Assembly (NCBI GenBank): GCA_036873755.1
Contig: JAVTVY010025399.1
Coordinates: 46,558 to 110,557, forward strand
Direction: 5' to 3'
Source: Hanleya hanleyi
Lineage: Eukaryota; Mollusca; Polyplacophora; Lepidopleurida; Hanleyidae
DNA length: 64,000 nt
Within the stretch, counting starts at the first letter, position 1. Every line of letters starts with the position of its first letter. Position numbers and translations under genes: made by a program. This document shows positions 54,299 through 64,000 of this stretch, piece by piece. The notes under the pieces are model-generated. The model had not been told where the DNA came from. It worked only from the letters and a program-made list of their open reading frames with translations, and ran no database searches.

Positions 54299-56510
54299 TT
54301 GAGATTGAAGGATCAAGAAAGGTTCAGTTCATTTCAAATGGTGTTGAGAATGTCAGAATGAGTTTACCCCTTGACGTTCTGAAGAAAAAAGGTGAATTTG
54401 GTGATTTGGACGAAGATATCTGGATGACAAGCCTCGTCGATAGATACAAGAACAAACCAAAGGGAGAAGAGTTTGAGGACAGGCGTCTGGCCAGCTTTTG
54501 TTCGAAATACAAAGTACTCTCAAAATCTGAGATTTCCAGTCATGGTGGCAATGAACGTAAAAATCCAATTGTTAAATTGGAAAACGGGTTTGGCTTTGTG
54601 CTCAAGAGATCTAGAACTGATCCCGCTGTTGTGAGGTATGCACAGTTTTCACTCACCACCCCGCTGTTGTGAGGTATGCACAGTTTTCACTCACCAGAGA
54701 TCAAGAGAAGTACTATCAAAGAATGTTGCAGCTGTTTCTGCCTTACACGTTTGATACTCAGTTGAAACCTCCAAATTTTGAGTCCTACGATGATTTCTAC
54801 CGAACAGCCGCGATCAAATTTGGATGTAAGAAGTTGGAACCTGTAAAGGCTGTTGTTGACCGGAATCGAGCACTGTTTGAAAAAGAAGCTGATGATATTG
54901 ACAGAGCAGATGAAGAACTTGACACAAGTGGTCCTTTGGAAGACGCATGGGCACAAATTTCACCGGAGACTGAAGCAGAAATGTTAACATGTTTGTAAGA
55001 AGTCTCTCAAATTTGATGAACCAGACGATGACGCAGACATCTCAGACTTACTGCAGAACGAGAATCGGCATTGCCGAATAGAATTACGTCAGTGTACCAT
55101 AACGAAAGCCGAAGCTGCGCCAATGCTGAGATCTCTGAATGCCAAGCAGTCTGAAGTATTCTACACCGTTCGAGAATGGTGCTTGAATAAAAGCAATGGT
55201 AAACAACCAGAACCGTTTCATGTATTCATCACAGACGGAGCCGGAACGGGGAAGAGTCACGTAATCAAAATGATTTATTATGAAGCCACACGAATTCTTG
55301 CACATGCAGCACCAAACCCTGATGACATTTCTGTCCTGCTCACAGCCTCAACAGGTGTTGCAGCATTCAACATCGGAGCCGCAACAATTCATAGCACTTT
55401 TTTAATCAGAATAAATCTGACAATATCGCCAGTGTCGCAACTGGGTCAGGAGAAGTTGAATACTCTGCGTTCAAAGCTTGACAATCTTCAAATTCTGATC
55501 ATTGATGAAATTTCTGTGGTAGATGACAAGCTTCTTATTTACGTGAATGAGAGGTTGCAGCAGGTAAAACAAAACAAGGGACCGTTTGGAAAAGTCTCTG
55601 TAATTGCTGTTGGTGACTTTTACCAGCTGCCACCTGTGATGGCTACACCGTTATTTTTTGCAGAAAGCAAAGCTGACTTTCCGTGGAATGAGTATTGCTG
55701 AGTTGGCTGACATAATGAGACAGAAAGATCAACCGTTGCTCAAACTTTGAATCGCTTGCGAATCAGAAAGATAGAAGAACCATTCGACAGAGAGGATATG
55801 GCCACGCTTCAGAACTGCGAAACTGGTGAAGTCTTCTGCAATCCACATTTTTACTACAAATGCCGAAGTTGATGACTAGAACGTCAGTAGGCTTCATTTA
55901 TCTTGCTCAGATCCTGTATGTATTGAGGCACAGGATTTTACTTGGACGGCCAAGACCGGGAAATTAAAAGAAAAGTCTATCATAGCAAAGTTTCCAATAC
56001 CAATTTGACAAGGACAGTGACACTTGCGACTGCGATTGAAACATTGACGTGTCTGGTGGGCTCGTGAATGTGTTTTTGGGACAGTGAGCCACATAGCTTT
56101 CAAAGCCGGTGAGAGCTTCCCTTCCCTTGTATATGTTGTGTTTGATAATGACAAAGTTGGCCAAGAAGTTCGGAAAAAGAAGGTTTCTTCGTCCTCATTA
56201 CCACAGAACACTACTCCCCTTGAACCACAGGAAGATACGGTTTGTAACAATGGTGGCGTTAGACGTCAATTCCCACTGAGGCTAGCTTGGGCTTGCACAA
56301 TACATAAAGTACAAGGCTTAACACTGAAAGATGCTGTTGTGTCATTGAAGAAAATCAAAACAGCAGGACAAGCATATGTGGCTTTGAGTCGAGTTACATC
56401 AGCTGATGGCTTCGTCAATGAGGATTTCAAGGAATCAACAATATTCTGCAATGGAAAAGTTGAGAATGCAATGGCAAATATGCCTCCGTTTCTTCGTGGA
56501 CCACAACACC
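54299..56510 (+). pseudogene. Helentron protein: PIF1-like helicase
   Basis: Pre-helicase region to 54,998, then Walker A DGAGTGKSHVIK (about 55,234-55,270), LLTASTGVAAFNI, Walker B ILIIDEIS, VGDFYQLPPV, and, after a broken stretch 55,702-56,083, RRQFPLRLAWACTIHKVQGL and YVALSRV. These are the SF1B motifs of Helitron helicases that unwind the transposing strand. A 38-bp tandem duplication at 54,622-54,697 shifts the frame. Confidence 0.85.
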
Positions 56511-57181
56511 TGGATGCACCATGTACGTGTTTCATTATCATGCATAATATAGAGGGTCTGAAATCGCACATTCAAGATCTTTGTTGTGATAGCAGATTTC
56601 TGGAAGTAGACTTCATTTGTTTGACGGAAACCTGGCTGTCTGAGATGGATCCACAAGGTAAACCAGAATTAGATCAGTTCACATTCTGCCACAAGCCAAG
56701 ATCCGAAAGTTATGGAACATCATAAAAGGTGTTATTTGATCTGAAACAGCAATCTCGGTGTGATGTCGGAATTTATTTTAAGGCAAATAGAAGTTAGGAG
56801 TTGTTGCATCTGTCAACCTCTAATCTGGAGTACATGGCGTTCTATCTGAAATACTCGAAAGTTACAGTTGCGGTTATATACAGACCACAGTCCTACACTG
56901 CTGACGTGTTCAGGAAGAACTTGCTACTCTTGGTGGAGGAAATGGGTCAGTATCACGGTGGGAACATAATAATGGGAGATTTCAACGAAAATCTTCTTGT
57001 ATCTTCATCCATACATAAGCTGATGGAAAACCAGGGGTTCATGCAGTGTGTTACAAAACCAACTACAGAGAGTGGAACCATAATTGACCATGTTTATGTC
57101 CGAAGAGCTGACATGAGTATAACTTTAGTTGTTCTGCCGACCTATGTTGGTTTCCATGATGCAGTCTGTATTAAGATGTGA
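56511..57181 (+). pseudogene. Helentron protein: C-terminal endonuclease domain
   Basis: Apurinic-type endonuclease motifs FICLTETWLS, VAVIYRPQS, IIMGDFNEN and GTIIDHVYV in order, with a frame break near 56,725-56,810. Such a domain at the end of a Rep-Hel protein is the mark of Helentrons and is thought to come from a non-LTR retroelement. Confidence 0.8.
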
Positions 57182-57185
57182 GTGA

Positions 57186-57260
57186 TACAAGCGTCATCCA
57201 TACAGAACCTGGTGGAAAACCGGGGGCCACTCAGTGATACACAATCAACTACAGAAGTGC
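57186..57260 (+). repeat. Small echo of the endonuclease coding sequence
   Basis: TCATCCATACAGAACCTGGT and CAACTACAGAAGTG echo 57,006-57,075 (TCATCCATACATAAGCTGAT, CAACTACAGAGAGTG). It seems to be a diverged partial duplication just after the Helentron stop. Confidence 0.5.
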
Positions 57261-57289
57261 AATTAATTAGTGTATTAATATGTGAGGGA

Positions 57290-57425
57290 TACAAATGTCA
57301 GATCTGACATTCATTATCCAGCCATCACCCAGTCATCGCCTTCATTATCCAGCCATCGCCCTTACAGAATATCAGCGTCAATAATCGAAAGACCTTTTCC
57401 ATAAGATAGCATTACCAGCTAATCG
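57290..57425 (+). repeat. Dispersed repeat, degenerate copy
   Basis: Shares TACAA.TGTC, CATTCATTATCCAGCC and GAATATCAGCGTC with the other copies, with an internal duplication of CATTATCCAGCCATC. Confidence 0.55.
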
Positions 57426-58596
57426 CAAACAGACTGGAAGAAATGGACCCTTATCCCGTATATATATTTTTTTGTTCAGGATGAGAATAGGTTGTCAAAT
57501 ACATATCTAAGCTTCCTGTTCTTTCACCTTTGTTACAATAGATATCATCGAGGAAAATTAATATTTCAGTGTTGTTTCAGGAGATCACAACTGTTGTGTA
57601 TGTCTTTCAAAATACTTCTACGAGAAATGAACGTTCAGTGTGTTTGTCATCCGGTAATTTGATTTGAAGAAACAATTGCTGTTCAATTTACACGTGTGTG
57701 TTTTGTCTATCTTAAGATTTTCAGCTTGTCACTTTCGTGTTAAATGACAAAACTGTACACATATTATTGCCATGCCAATTCAATAGATTTATCAAAGGGA
57801 TAGTGATTATAGCCTGTCTAGTCCATGATGTCCTTTATAAATGGCATTCATACATATGTAATTTACAGTATCACTCATACTAAAATGATGAATATAATTT
57901 GTTATTCCACATTGAAACTTTGTATGTACGGTTTTCGCCAGCATTCAATTGCCAGCCTAGTTTCATCCTGTGCAGAACGTGTTGGTAAATGTTTTGGGTA
58001 ATTTTTTGTTGTTGACGTAGATAAAGTTACCATTGACTTGAATTTTAATATTGTCCAATGTAATGTCCAAAACCGGACGTATATATTATACCATCAAAAT
58101 CCCTTGCAGGAAATCAAAATAGTTCCTGATCAGATTGCGTTTGCCCAACAGATAGATATAGTGACTCTGTCATGAATCCCGGCAAGTAGACCTGGTGAAT
58201 GCTGTAATAATTAAATCACAGGACGTGCATAGTCTCACCCAAGAATATTGGGGTGACTACATTTATTAACTGAAAAGTTGATGGATGATTCAATAAGCAG
58301 TCATTACCAATCTAGCTTTAACTATTTTCAGAAGATAATCAAATTTATTAGAATTGGAAGTAAACTCACACAATGATTGAATGTTAATTGGGTGATCAAA
58401 ATTTTATAAATACACTATACATATTAGGCCTGTAACAATTCAATAATATAGCCAACATTTGCACAGTAATATCTTTTATTTTTGGACTATTGTAGATGCT
58501 GATGTTAACTGATGCAATCAGTGTCCTTTAGAGGCTGTGGAAATGCCGATCCGTTTGCAGATATCAAAATGATCCACAAATGATAAAATTCTGAAT
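57426..58596. other. AT-rich sequence between repeat copies
   Basis: No gene or named repeat seen. It could contain the missing 3' end of the Helentron. Confidence 0.35.
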
Positions 58597-58747
58597 TACA
58601 AGCGTCTGGTCCGTCATTCGTAATTCAGTCGTCGTCCATTAGAGAATATCCGCGTACATAATCCAAAGACCTATTCCATATAACAGCATTAGCACCGAAT
58701 TCAAAAAGACAATCATAGTGTACATAAACATAGGCTTGTTTCCTGCA
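58597..58747 (+). repeat. Dispersed repeat, 3'-truncated copy
   Basis: Begins TACAAGCGTCTGGTCCGTCA and follows copies 1 and 2 to GGCTTGTTTCCTGCA, then stops matching. Confidence 0.75.
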
Positions 58748-59029
58748 ATGACATGTGTTGGACAAGTATATTTTGTTAGACATGAGAAAATATTAGATTG
58801 GTCATGCAGAATGGCAAACAGTTTCTGTTGGATTCTATCGAAATTTGTCACACATTGTCACCAAATGAAGATGTGCATGTGATCTTTTTGACCTGATCCA
58901 ACGATTTCTCAATCATTCCCGTTTATAATCGAAAATCGACAATTCGGTTACGCTCCTGTAGCAGCTTACTTTCATTCACTCCCCCTCACTTCACCCGCTG
59001 CTTCACATGGGCCCTTTCGCCGTAGAACA

Positions 59030-59153
59030 GCACTAGATGGCGCTATTCAGCTCTATCCAATCGGGATGCTGAAAATGGCTGTAGCGATGGGGATATTTCA
59101 TACCAGCGCCGATTGGTTAGTCAGCAATTACGTCATTGAAAGACAGAAAAAAG
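59030..59153 (+). promoter_or_regulatory. Promoter of the second RecQ-like gene
   Basis: A CCAAT box (TATCCAATCGG, about 59,056), an inverted one (CGATTGGTTAG, about 59,110), a CRE-like TTACGTCATTG (about 59,128) and the start context AAGATGGCGGC (YY1-type) lie within 100 bp. No TATA box. This is a typical TATA-less housekeeping arrangement. Confidence 0.55.
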
Positions 59154-59562
59154 ATGGCGGCGCCCAGTGAAGGCGAAGTGGAATCTCTCAGCAAAGCTCT
59201 TCAGAGAAATATCTCAACGTTTTTTGGCGTACGTGAGTTGAAATCGTTTCAGGCGCAGGTTTTACACCAGGTCGCATTAAAGAGAAAAGACTGCATCGTT
59301 TGCGTTCCGACTGGCAGTGGAAAATCTCTATGTTACGAGGGCCTTCCTCTTGTTTGGGATTCGGTGTCAGATGTTGGCGATAGCACCCCGCTACGATGCC
59401 AGCTGATAGAGAGAGCCCTGCCGTTGTCCTAATGGTATCTCCTTTAGTCAGCTTGATTAGAATACAAGTGGAGAACTTGTGTAACAGGGGATTTACAGCT
59501 GTGAACATTGTCGGCGCCATTGACGAAGAAGTAAAAGAGAACTTGAGGAAGGGACATTACAG
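59154..59562 (+). pseudogene. RecQ-like DNA helicase, first exon only, frameshifted
   Basis: From ATG 59,154 (MAAPSEGEVESLSKALQRN). It has the RecQ zero-like region FFGVRELKSFQAQVL, Walker A VPTGSGKSLCYE, and VVLMVSPLVSLIRIQVENL (motif Ia) in a second frame after a shift near 59,395. The exon ends GGACATTACAG with donor GTACTA. No later exon with a DEAH box is found before the Gypsy LTR, so the gene is truncated, or its rest lies beyond the Gypsy element. The protein differs too much from the helicase at 20.2-22.4 kb to be a recent copy of it. Confidence 0.65.
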
Positions 59563-60135
59563 GTACTATTTATGTTGTTGTTGTAGCCCGACAGTTAAAA
59601 TCAAGTCTCCGTTCCAACCACTTATGCTGCACTGCCAGACTGGTATAACATCATAGGAAAGTGTATCAGATAATAAATAAGTGTGAGCGGGCAGGGTAAA
59701 TAGTCTGTGGGGGGGGGAGGGGTGCTATATTTAATATCTATTATTAATTGAATGCATTTATGGTGTAACGAATATTGGTATCCCCTAAACGGTAAATCAG
59801 GACTAAACACAAGCTCGGACAGGAGTGCAAGTCTGAAGCGAAGTGTGTACGCTAACCCGGAAGTGACGGAAATAGGGGTTTACATGAAGCCACAACGCTC
59901 AGCATAAAATACGGACATACAACGGGGGTATAACTGAATGAACTTACCGTCCAGTATTTGTGTCCATTCTTGGTCTGTGATATCAGCGGAGATTACTGCA
60001 TGATGTTCCCGTTGAACAGAGAAACAGTGTAAACAATCTACGGCGATATGATCAGCAGTAACGAAAGTGAAACTAGAAGTCGGGAATTCCCCAAAGCCTG
60101 CTTGGTGATAACGATTGGAGTTATCGTTCCTAACT
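59563..60135. other. Sequence between the helicase exon and the Gypsy LTR
   Basis: Contains a G-run at 59,709-59,717. Nothing coding. Presumed first intron of the RecQ-like gene. Confidence 0.35.
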
Positions 60136-60243
60136 TGTACAATGATGTGAGTTATCTTTGACTGGATAGTACAGATGGCGCTGCGGGAAAATGTGGTTTG
60201 TCATACGGGCGACACGACGACATGTGATCGTTGGCCTGATGGG

Positions 60244-60250
60244 TATAAAA
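60244..60250 (+). promoter_or_regulatory. TATA box of the Gypsy LTR
   Basis: GGGTATAAAAGTGAC. It fits a pol II core promoter with start near 60,275. Confidence 0.5.
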
Positions 60251-60729
60251 GTGACTGCATCAAGCGAAAACCTCACTTCTTCACCCAGGACAAAAAGGTA
60301 AATATAATCCAACCTACTGGTGCGGTAAGACGGGGATATACTCGGAGACCAAGGGTGTGATCGGTGGACTGTCGGGCAAGCCTTGCGCTGGACGGAAGCA
60401 GACCTCGGATACGTATAGCAGCGGTATTGCCGGTAAACGCGGGCTGCGTTCGGACGACCGGTGATTTTCCAAGGATTGTGGAACCGGGCTGCTGATACAG
60501 GGGAGGTACCTACGGACCAGAAGACAGAGGGAATCACGATCTACCGTACCTGAGGGTTGGAGGAAAAAGTCACCCTCACAAGCCAGGCTACCTTGCACAG
60601 ACACCGGAGTGTTCACGACGGAGAGGCTGTCTGAGAGCGTTCTCGCCGGTGAAACGGGTGACAGGGCACTGGTGCTTACCTTAGAGGGAAGACGATACTG
60701 AGGCATCCTCGCAAGACAGGTTACAACTG

Positions 60730-60960
60730 TGGGGAAGCGGACGCATCCACGGTGGGAAGACGAACCTACCTGTAGAGTGGAATACAAGAAGAAGCGGACG
60801 CATCCACGGTGGGAAGACGAAGCGACCTAGGGAAGGGAATACGTACCAACCAGGTGAAGACACACGTATCCACGGTGGGAAGACGAAGTGATCTCCGGAA
60901 CCATACGCGCCTATAAGGGGAGGACGATCATATCCACGGTGGGAAGCCACGACGCTTTCT
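60730..60960 (+). repeat. Short repeats in the Gypsy LTR/leader
   Basis: ATCCACGGTGGGAAG occurs at 60,745, 60,802, 60,868 and 60,932 (spacing 57-66 bp); the first three are followed by ACGA. A weaker echo is at 60,991. Confidence 0.75.
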
Positions 60961-61262
60961 GGGGACGACATACCCACCTTAGAGGGAGGAGAACCGCTAT
61001 ATCCATAGCCTCGCTCCAACGACATTCCATAGCCAGAGAGGGGCCAGCAGCCAGGCCTCCCCTACGATTACCTACCGTGTGGAAAGGGCCAGCAGCCAGG
61101 CCGCCCTTTACACGACAAGGTGACAGGTCGAAGTGAATCTCTAGTTGACAAGGACTAGTGTCGGCAGGGACAGCGGCCTGACAGCTTGTACGCTACCATA
61201 TAACGAGACCTAGCTCAGCTGCGTCCCGTTCATTGACCGGCCCGGCACACGTTACACAAAAG

Positions 61263-61280
61263 TGGTGGCAGCGGTGGGAT
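61263..61280 (+). promoter_or_regulatory. Gypsy primer-binding site candidate
   Basis: TGGTGGCAGCGGTGGGAT directly after the LTR. It begins TGG, as needed to pair with a tRNA CCA end. The tRNA is not identified. Confidence 0.55.
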
Positions 61281-61313
61281 TTGCCAACGTCCGAGGTTCA
61301 CAGGAGAGTGAAG

Positions 61314-64000
61314 ATGGAAAGACAACTTGGCCGGGGAAGGCCGGAGGCGGAGTCTACACCCGACCAATCGGGCCTGACTACTAGGGTCAGAGATGGAGAT
61401 ACAGCAGCCGTAATCGATTTCGGTGAACAACAGTCTCCGACGGCAGCAGGATCACGGGTACGTTGGGAAGACGGTCCGTCATCCGATTTCTGGACTACTC
61501 CTGTGGGGACTGACCACGAGGAAAGGACTATGAGACCAGAAGGCCGAGCCTTGGTGATCAACGACGAAACCGGAGGAGACACCGGACTATGGGCACCAGT
61601 CACCCCTGCGGGCAATACTTCACTAACAGCCCAGGCGCCAGTAAGTCGGCTCACATACGGTGAAGAAGAAGACGATAACCCGACTGGTATCCGGCTTCGG
61701 AGGAATCAACCAAGCCAAGAAGCAACTCGAACCAGTTCGACACCTACTGAGGAGGAAATGTCCCCCTGGATGAGTGGCATGGGGAAGATGGACGAAACTA
61801 TCCAGGGCCTCGCCGCGGCAACCAGGGAAATGCAGGATTGCCTGAAAACAGTCATTGGTCTGTTTGGTCAACAACAGGTCTCACCGAAGACGGGACAATG
61901 CGAAGAAAGTTTCGCTGGTAGGACGACGGATCACCAGGAACCGAAACAGGAGGGAGATGGGCCAAATCCAGCGTTAAGATGCGCAGACGGGAAACCACAA
62001 GCTCCCATGGAAACCGTGGCAAGAGAAAAATCGTCGAAAGCTCTGGTGAAAGTGTCTACGTTCGATGGCTCCGGCCCATGGAGAGACTACCTCGTACACT
62101 TTAACCATTGTGCTGCTTTGAATCGATGGGGAGATACGGAGAGAGGGCAGTACTTAGCCGTATCATTACGGGGAGCTGCCCAGCAGGTCCTCGCCGCATT
62201 GAAGTCCAAACCAGGAGAGGTAGATTATGCAAGTCTTGTATCCGCTCTAGAACGCCGGTTCGCACCACCCAACCAGACGGATTTGTACAAATCACAACTG
62301 AAAGCAAGGTTTCGACAAAAAGATGAAGGACTGCCCGAGCTCGGCTCCAGCATTACCCGCCTCGTTCAGCTCGCCTACCCCGACGCTGGTGATGACGTCC
62401 AGGATACATTGGCTAAGGACCAATTCTTAGAGGCAGTGGATGATGACCTAAGGTTCCAAGTTTGGCAGTCTCATCCCAAGTCACTGGATGCTGCGGTACA
62501 TACCGCGGTAGAAGTAGAAGCGTACCGGGCAGCACAGCGTCGGAGGAGCACTCATACGGCAAAAAGTACCGGGAAGGGAGAGGAAGAGAAGGCTAGTATC
62601 GGAGAAGACGAATTTTCCCCGGAGATGGCAGAACTGAGACGGGAGTTCAAGGAGTTGGTAGACCAGATAACCAAAGTTAAGCCCCAATCTCTACAACCAC
62701 GACGACCAGGGAGACCGTATCAACGACAGCGCGAGACCGGGGAAGGACCAAGGTGTTGCTGGGAGTGCGGCGGAGAGGACCATTTTAAACGGTCCTGCCC
62801 GAGGCTACAAAAACCACCTTATAATCCCAAAGGCCCTTCGGCGGTAGAGAAGGCAAATTCCCCAGGGGAGGCTGGACTTTATCTTCCGGTACGTATTGGA
62901 CCAACCACGATGTCATGCTGCGTGGATACAGAAGCCTCTGTCTGCATTCTTAACAAAGATGTCTACGATCAACTGGAACCCGACAGGAAGCCACCACTGA
63001 GTGAACCTTCCTTCCCCTGCCTTCGAATGGCTGATGGAACGGACATGGACCTCGAAGGCGAGGGTGAATTCAAGCTAACGATTGGAGGGGTAATGCGTAA
63101 GCAGAAGATGGTGGTTGGAACCCTCACGGTTGATGCCTTATTGGGGTACGACTTTTTAACGAAACACCACTGCGTGATCGACGCCGTAAGTCACCGCCTG
63201 AGGATCGGGGGAAGATTCATTCAATGTGAGGTAGTGGGATTTCCGGGTTGTCATCGGGTGTCTGTTACGGAAACCTTTACCATACCCCCAGGTACCCAGA
63301 TGATCACTGCTGTCAAGGCCCAAGGAGCACTAGGAGGGGAAGTCGGCATGACAGAGAACGAACCGGAATTTACACAACGGACAGGGGCGATCATGGCGAG
63401 GACGCTGTCCCAGGTGAACTCTGACGGAGATGTGCCTGTAAGATTTCTTAATCTATCTAGCGAACCTGCAGTAATAAAGGCTGGCACATTATGTGGCAAC
63501 ATCTCGAGTATAGATGCAGCTGAGGTCGTGTCTAGAACGAGCACTGCGGGAACATATTCCAAACAGACAAGGGTACCAAAGAAGATACCATCATCAGGAT
63601 GCCCAGAACATCTGAAAGGACTGGTTAAGGAGTCCAGCAACAGGTTGACGAACCCACAGGCCTTTAAAGTGGAAGAATTAGTCACGAAGTACTCAACCCT
63701 ATTTGCGAAGGATGACAGCGATATGGGGCACACCAGCCTGGTTGAACATCACATCAAGACGGGTAATGCGCCTCCAATCCGCATACCACCTCGACGGCCC
63801 CCAATACACGCCAGGCAGGAAACAGACAACCAGGTGGACCAGATGCTGGAAAGGGGAGTGATAGAGCCAGCCACAGGTCCATGGTCTGCGCCTGTGGTAT
63901 TGGTACGAAAGAAGGACGGGAAGATGCGATTCTGCGTGGACTATAGGGCCTTGAATCAAGTCACGGAGAAGGACGCCTACCCTCTGCCACGGATAAATGA
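61314..64000 (+). CDS. Ty3/Gypsy gag-pol polyprotein, 5' part (continues past the window)
   Basis: From ATG 61,314 one frame stays open for about 895 codons to the window edge; I read it through in codons and saw no stop. Order: acidic N-part; gag-like region about 240-400 ([40 protein letters not shown]); CCHC knuckle [14 protein letters not shown] about residue 480; protease region with [13 protein letters not shown] about 535; a retropepsin flap-like [10 protein letters not shown]; then the RT start ([49 protein letters not shown]). Gag and pol are in one frame without a shift. The protease has DTEA where DTGA is usual. The copy has no visible damage. RT catalytic YxDD, RNase H and integrase lie outside. 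Confidence 0.9.
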   Translation, partial: MERQLGRGRPEAESTPDQSGLTTRVRDGDTAAVIDFGEQQSPTAAGSRVRWEDGPSSDFWTTPVGTDHEERTMRPEGRALVINDETGGDTGLWAPVTPAGNTSLTAQAPVSRLTYGEEEDDNPTGIRLRRNQPSQEATRTSSTPTEEEMSPWMSGMGKMDETIQGLAAATREMQDCLKTVIGLFGQQQVSPKTGQCEESFAGRTTDHQEPKQEGDGPNPALRCADGKPQAPMETVAREKSSKALVKVSTFDGSGPWRDYLVHFNHCAALNRWGDTERGQYLAVSLRGAAQQVLAALKSKPGEVDYASLVSALERRFAPPNQTDLYKSQLKARFRQKDEGLPELGSSITRLVQLAYPDAGDDVQDTLAKDQFLEAVDDDLRFQVWQSHPKSLDAAVHTAVEVEAYRAAQRRRSTHTAKSTGKGEEEKASIGEDEFSPEMAELRREFKELVDQITKVKPQSLQPRRPGRPYQRQRETGEGPRCCWECGGEDHFKRSCPRLQKPPYNPKGPSAVEKANSPGEAGLYLPVRIGPTTMSCCVDTEASVCILNKDVYDQLEPDRKPPLSEPSFPCLRMADGTDMDLEGEGEFKLTIGGVMRKQKMVVGTLTVDALLGYDFLTKHHCVIDAVSHRLRIGGRFIQCEVVGFPGCHRVSVTETFTIPPGTQMITAVKAQGALGGEVGMTENEPEFTQRTGAIMARTLSQVNSDGDVPVRFLNLSSEPAVIKAGTLCGNISSIDAAEVVSRTSTAGTYSKQTRVPKKIPSSGCPEHLKGLVKESSNRLTNPQAFKVEELVTKYSTLFAKDDSDMGHTSLVEHHIKTGNAPPIRIPPRRPPIHARQETDNQVDQMLERGVIEPATGPWSAPVVLVRKKDGKMRFCVDYRALNQVTEKDAYPLPRIN

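Larger units (their letters stand above)
51685..57181 (+). mobile_element. Helentron-type rolling-circle transposon, decayed, right part
   Basis: Continuation of the protein cut at 23,865. Order: Cys-rich N-terminal region, HUH Rep domain, PIF1-like helicase, C-terminal apurinic-type endonuclease. This order (Rep-Hel-EN) defines Helentrons among the Helitrons. Many frameshifts and stops, an inserted 372-bp repeat and a 38-bp duplication show that it is inactive. I did not find its own ends. Confidence 0.85.
60136..61256 (+). repeat. Ty3/Gypsy 5' LTR (limits tentative)
   Basis: TGTAC at 60,136 and GTTACA at 61,251-61,256 are fitting LTR ends, and the right end lies 6 bp before a primer-binding-like TGGTGGCAGCGG. 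A TATA box (TATAAAA, 60,244-60,250) lies about 110 bp inside. The matching 3' LTR is outside the window, so the left limit cannot be confirmed. Confidence 0.5.

Noticed and set aside
20232..59562. The two RecQ-like genes, divergent around 22.4-59.1 kb, as terminal inverted repeats of a giant element
   Set aside because: Their proteins share only helicase motifs and differ throughout otherwise, so they are old paralogs, not repeat ends. The block between them has its own better-defined borders.
60130..61874. Minus-strand frames opposite the Gypsy LTR and gag
   Set aside because: Antisense shadows of the LTR repeats and of the gag-pol frame, which is clearly coding on the plus strand.
1..64000. 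tRNA or rRNA genes
   Set aside because: I looked for tRNA-like arms and conserved rRNA words on both strands and saw none; a covariance-model scan would be needed to exclude them fully.

Overview
The window is eukaryotic, intron-containing and extremely rich in mobile elements. It looks like a mollusc, probably a vetigastropod such as an abalone. The pointers are repeat ends reading GCGATGTTAAAC followed by CACTCACTCACTCAC near 41.0 kb, a LINE tail reading TATAGCTGAAATATTGC near 28.3 kb, and inverted-repeat elements starting ATACGCCCGCC and AGCTCATCTGG. The genus is an inference; no barcode gene is present.

Layout: 0-5.2 kb holds a possible exon at the edge, the last exon of a hyaluronidase gene (minus), then a head-to-head inverted duplication of a decayed zinc-finger/packaging-type ATPase gene. 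5.2-7.4 kb is a broken reverse-transcriptase element (minus). 7.4-8.2 kb is a DUF6589-like ORF with one nonsense codon. 8.4-10.1 kb is a 74-bp satellite split by a 382-bp ORF-bearing insertion. 10.6-18.8 kb is a young, complete BEL/Pao LTR retrotransposon with 880-bp LTRs, a 5-bp target duplication and an open 2,061-residue polyprotein. 20.2-22.4 kb is a two-exon RecQ-like helicase gene with a 1-bp frameshift. 22.6-23.7 kb is a rearranged LINE piece.

The centre is one nested structure. A Helentron-type rolling-circle element (Rep, PIF1-like helicase, C-terminal endonuclease) begins at 23.67 kb, is cut at 23,865 and resumes at 51,685. Between these points lies a 27.8-kb EnSpm/CACTA-type DNA transposon with 12-bp perfect terminal inverted repeats (CACAGTAAAAAA), a TG target duplication and long subterminal repeat arrays. 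Removing it restores the Helentron reading frame through a Cys-rich motif. The transposon carries two divergent genes. Leftward is a zinc-finger plus DDE-type transposase, interrupted by a 6.1-kb LINE and by a 1-bp frameshift. Rightward is an eight-exon gene (35,983-48,052) whose splice sites and phases all agree, giving an intact 495-residue SAM-domain protein resembling the SAMD3-like family. Whether that gene is captured cargo or a second transposon protein is the most interesting question here.

57-64 kb holds copies of a 370-bp dispersed repeat, the first exon of a second RecQ-like helicase with a recognisable promoter, and the 5' end of a Ty3/Gypsy element. Its gag-pol frame opens at 61,314 and is still open at the window edge.

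How the parts relate: almost nothing here is an ordinary host gene set. The nesting order read from the sequence is Helentron, then EnSpm into it, then LINE, MITE-like elements and SINE-like repeats into the EnSpm. The BEL element is recent (2 LTR differences). No tRNA, rRNA or CRISPR array was seen.
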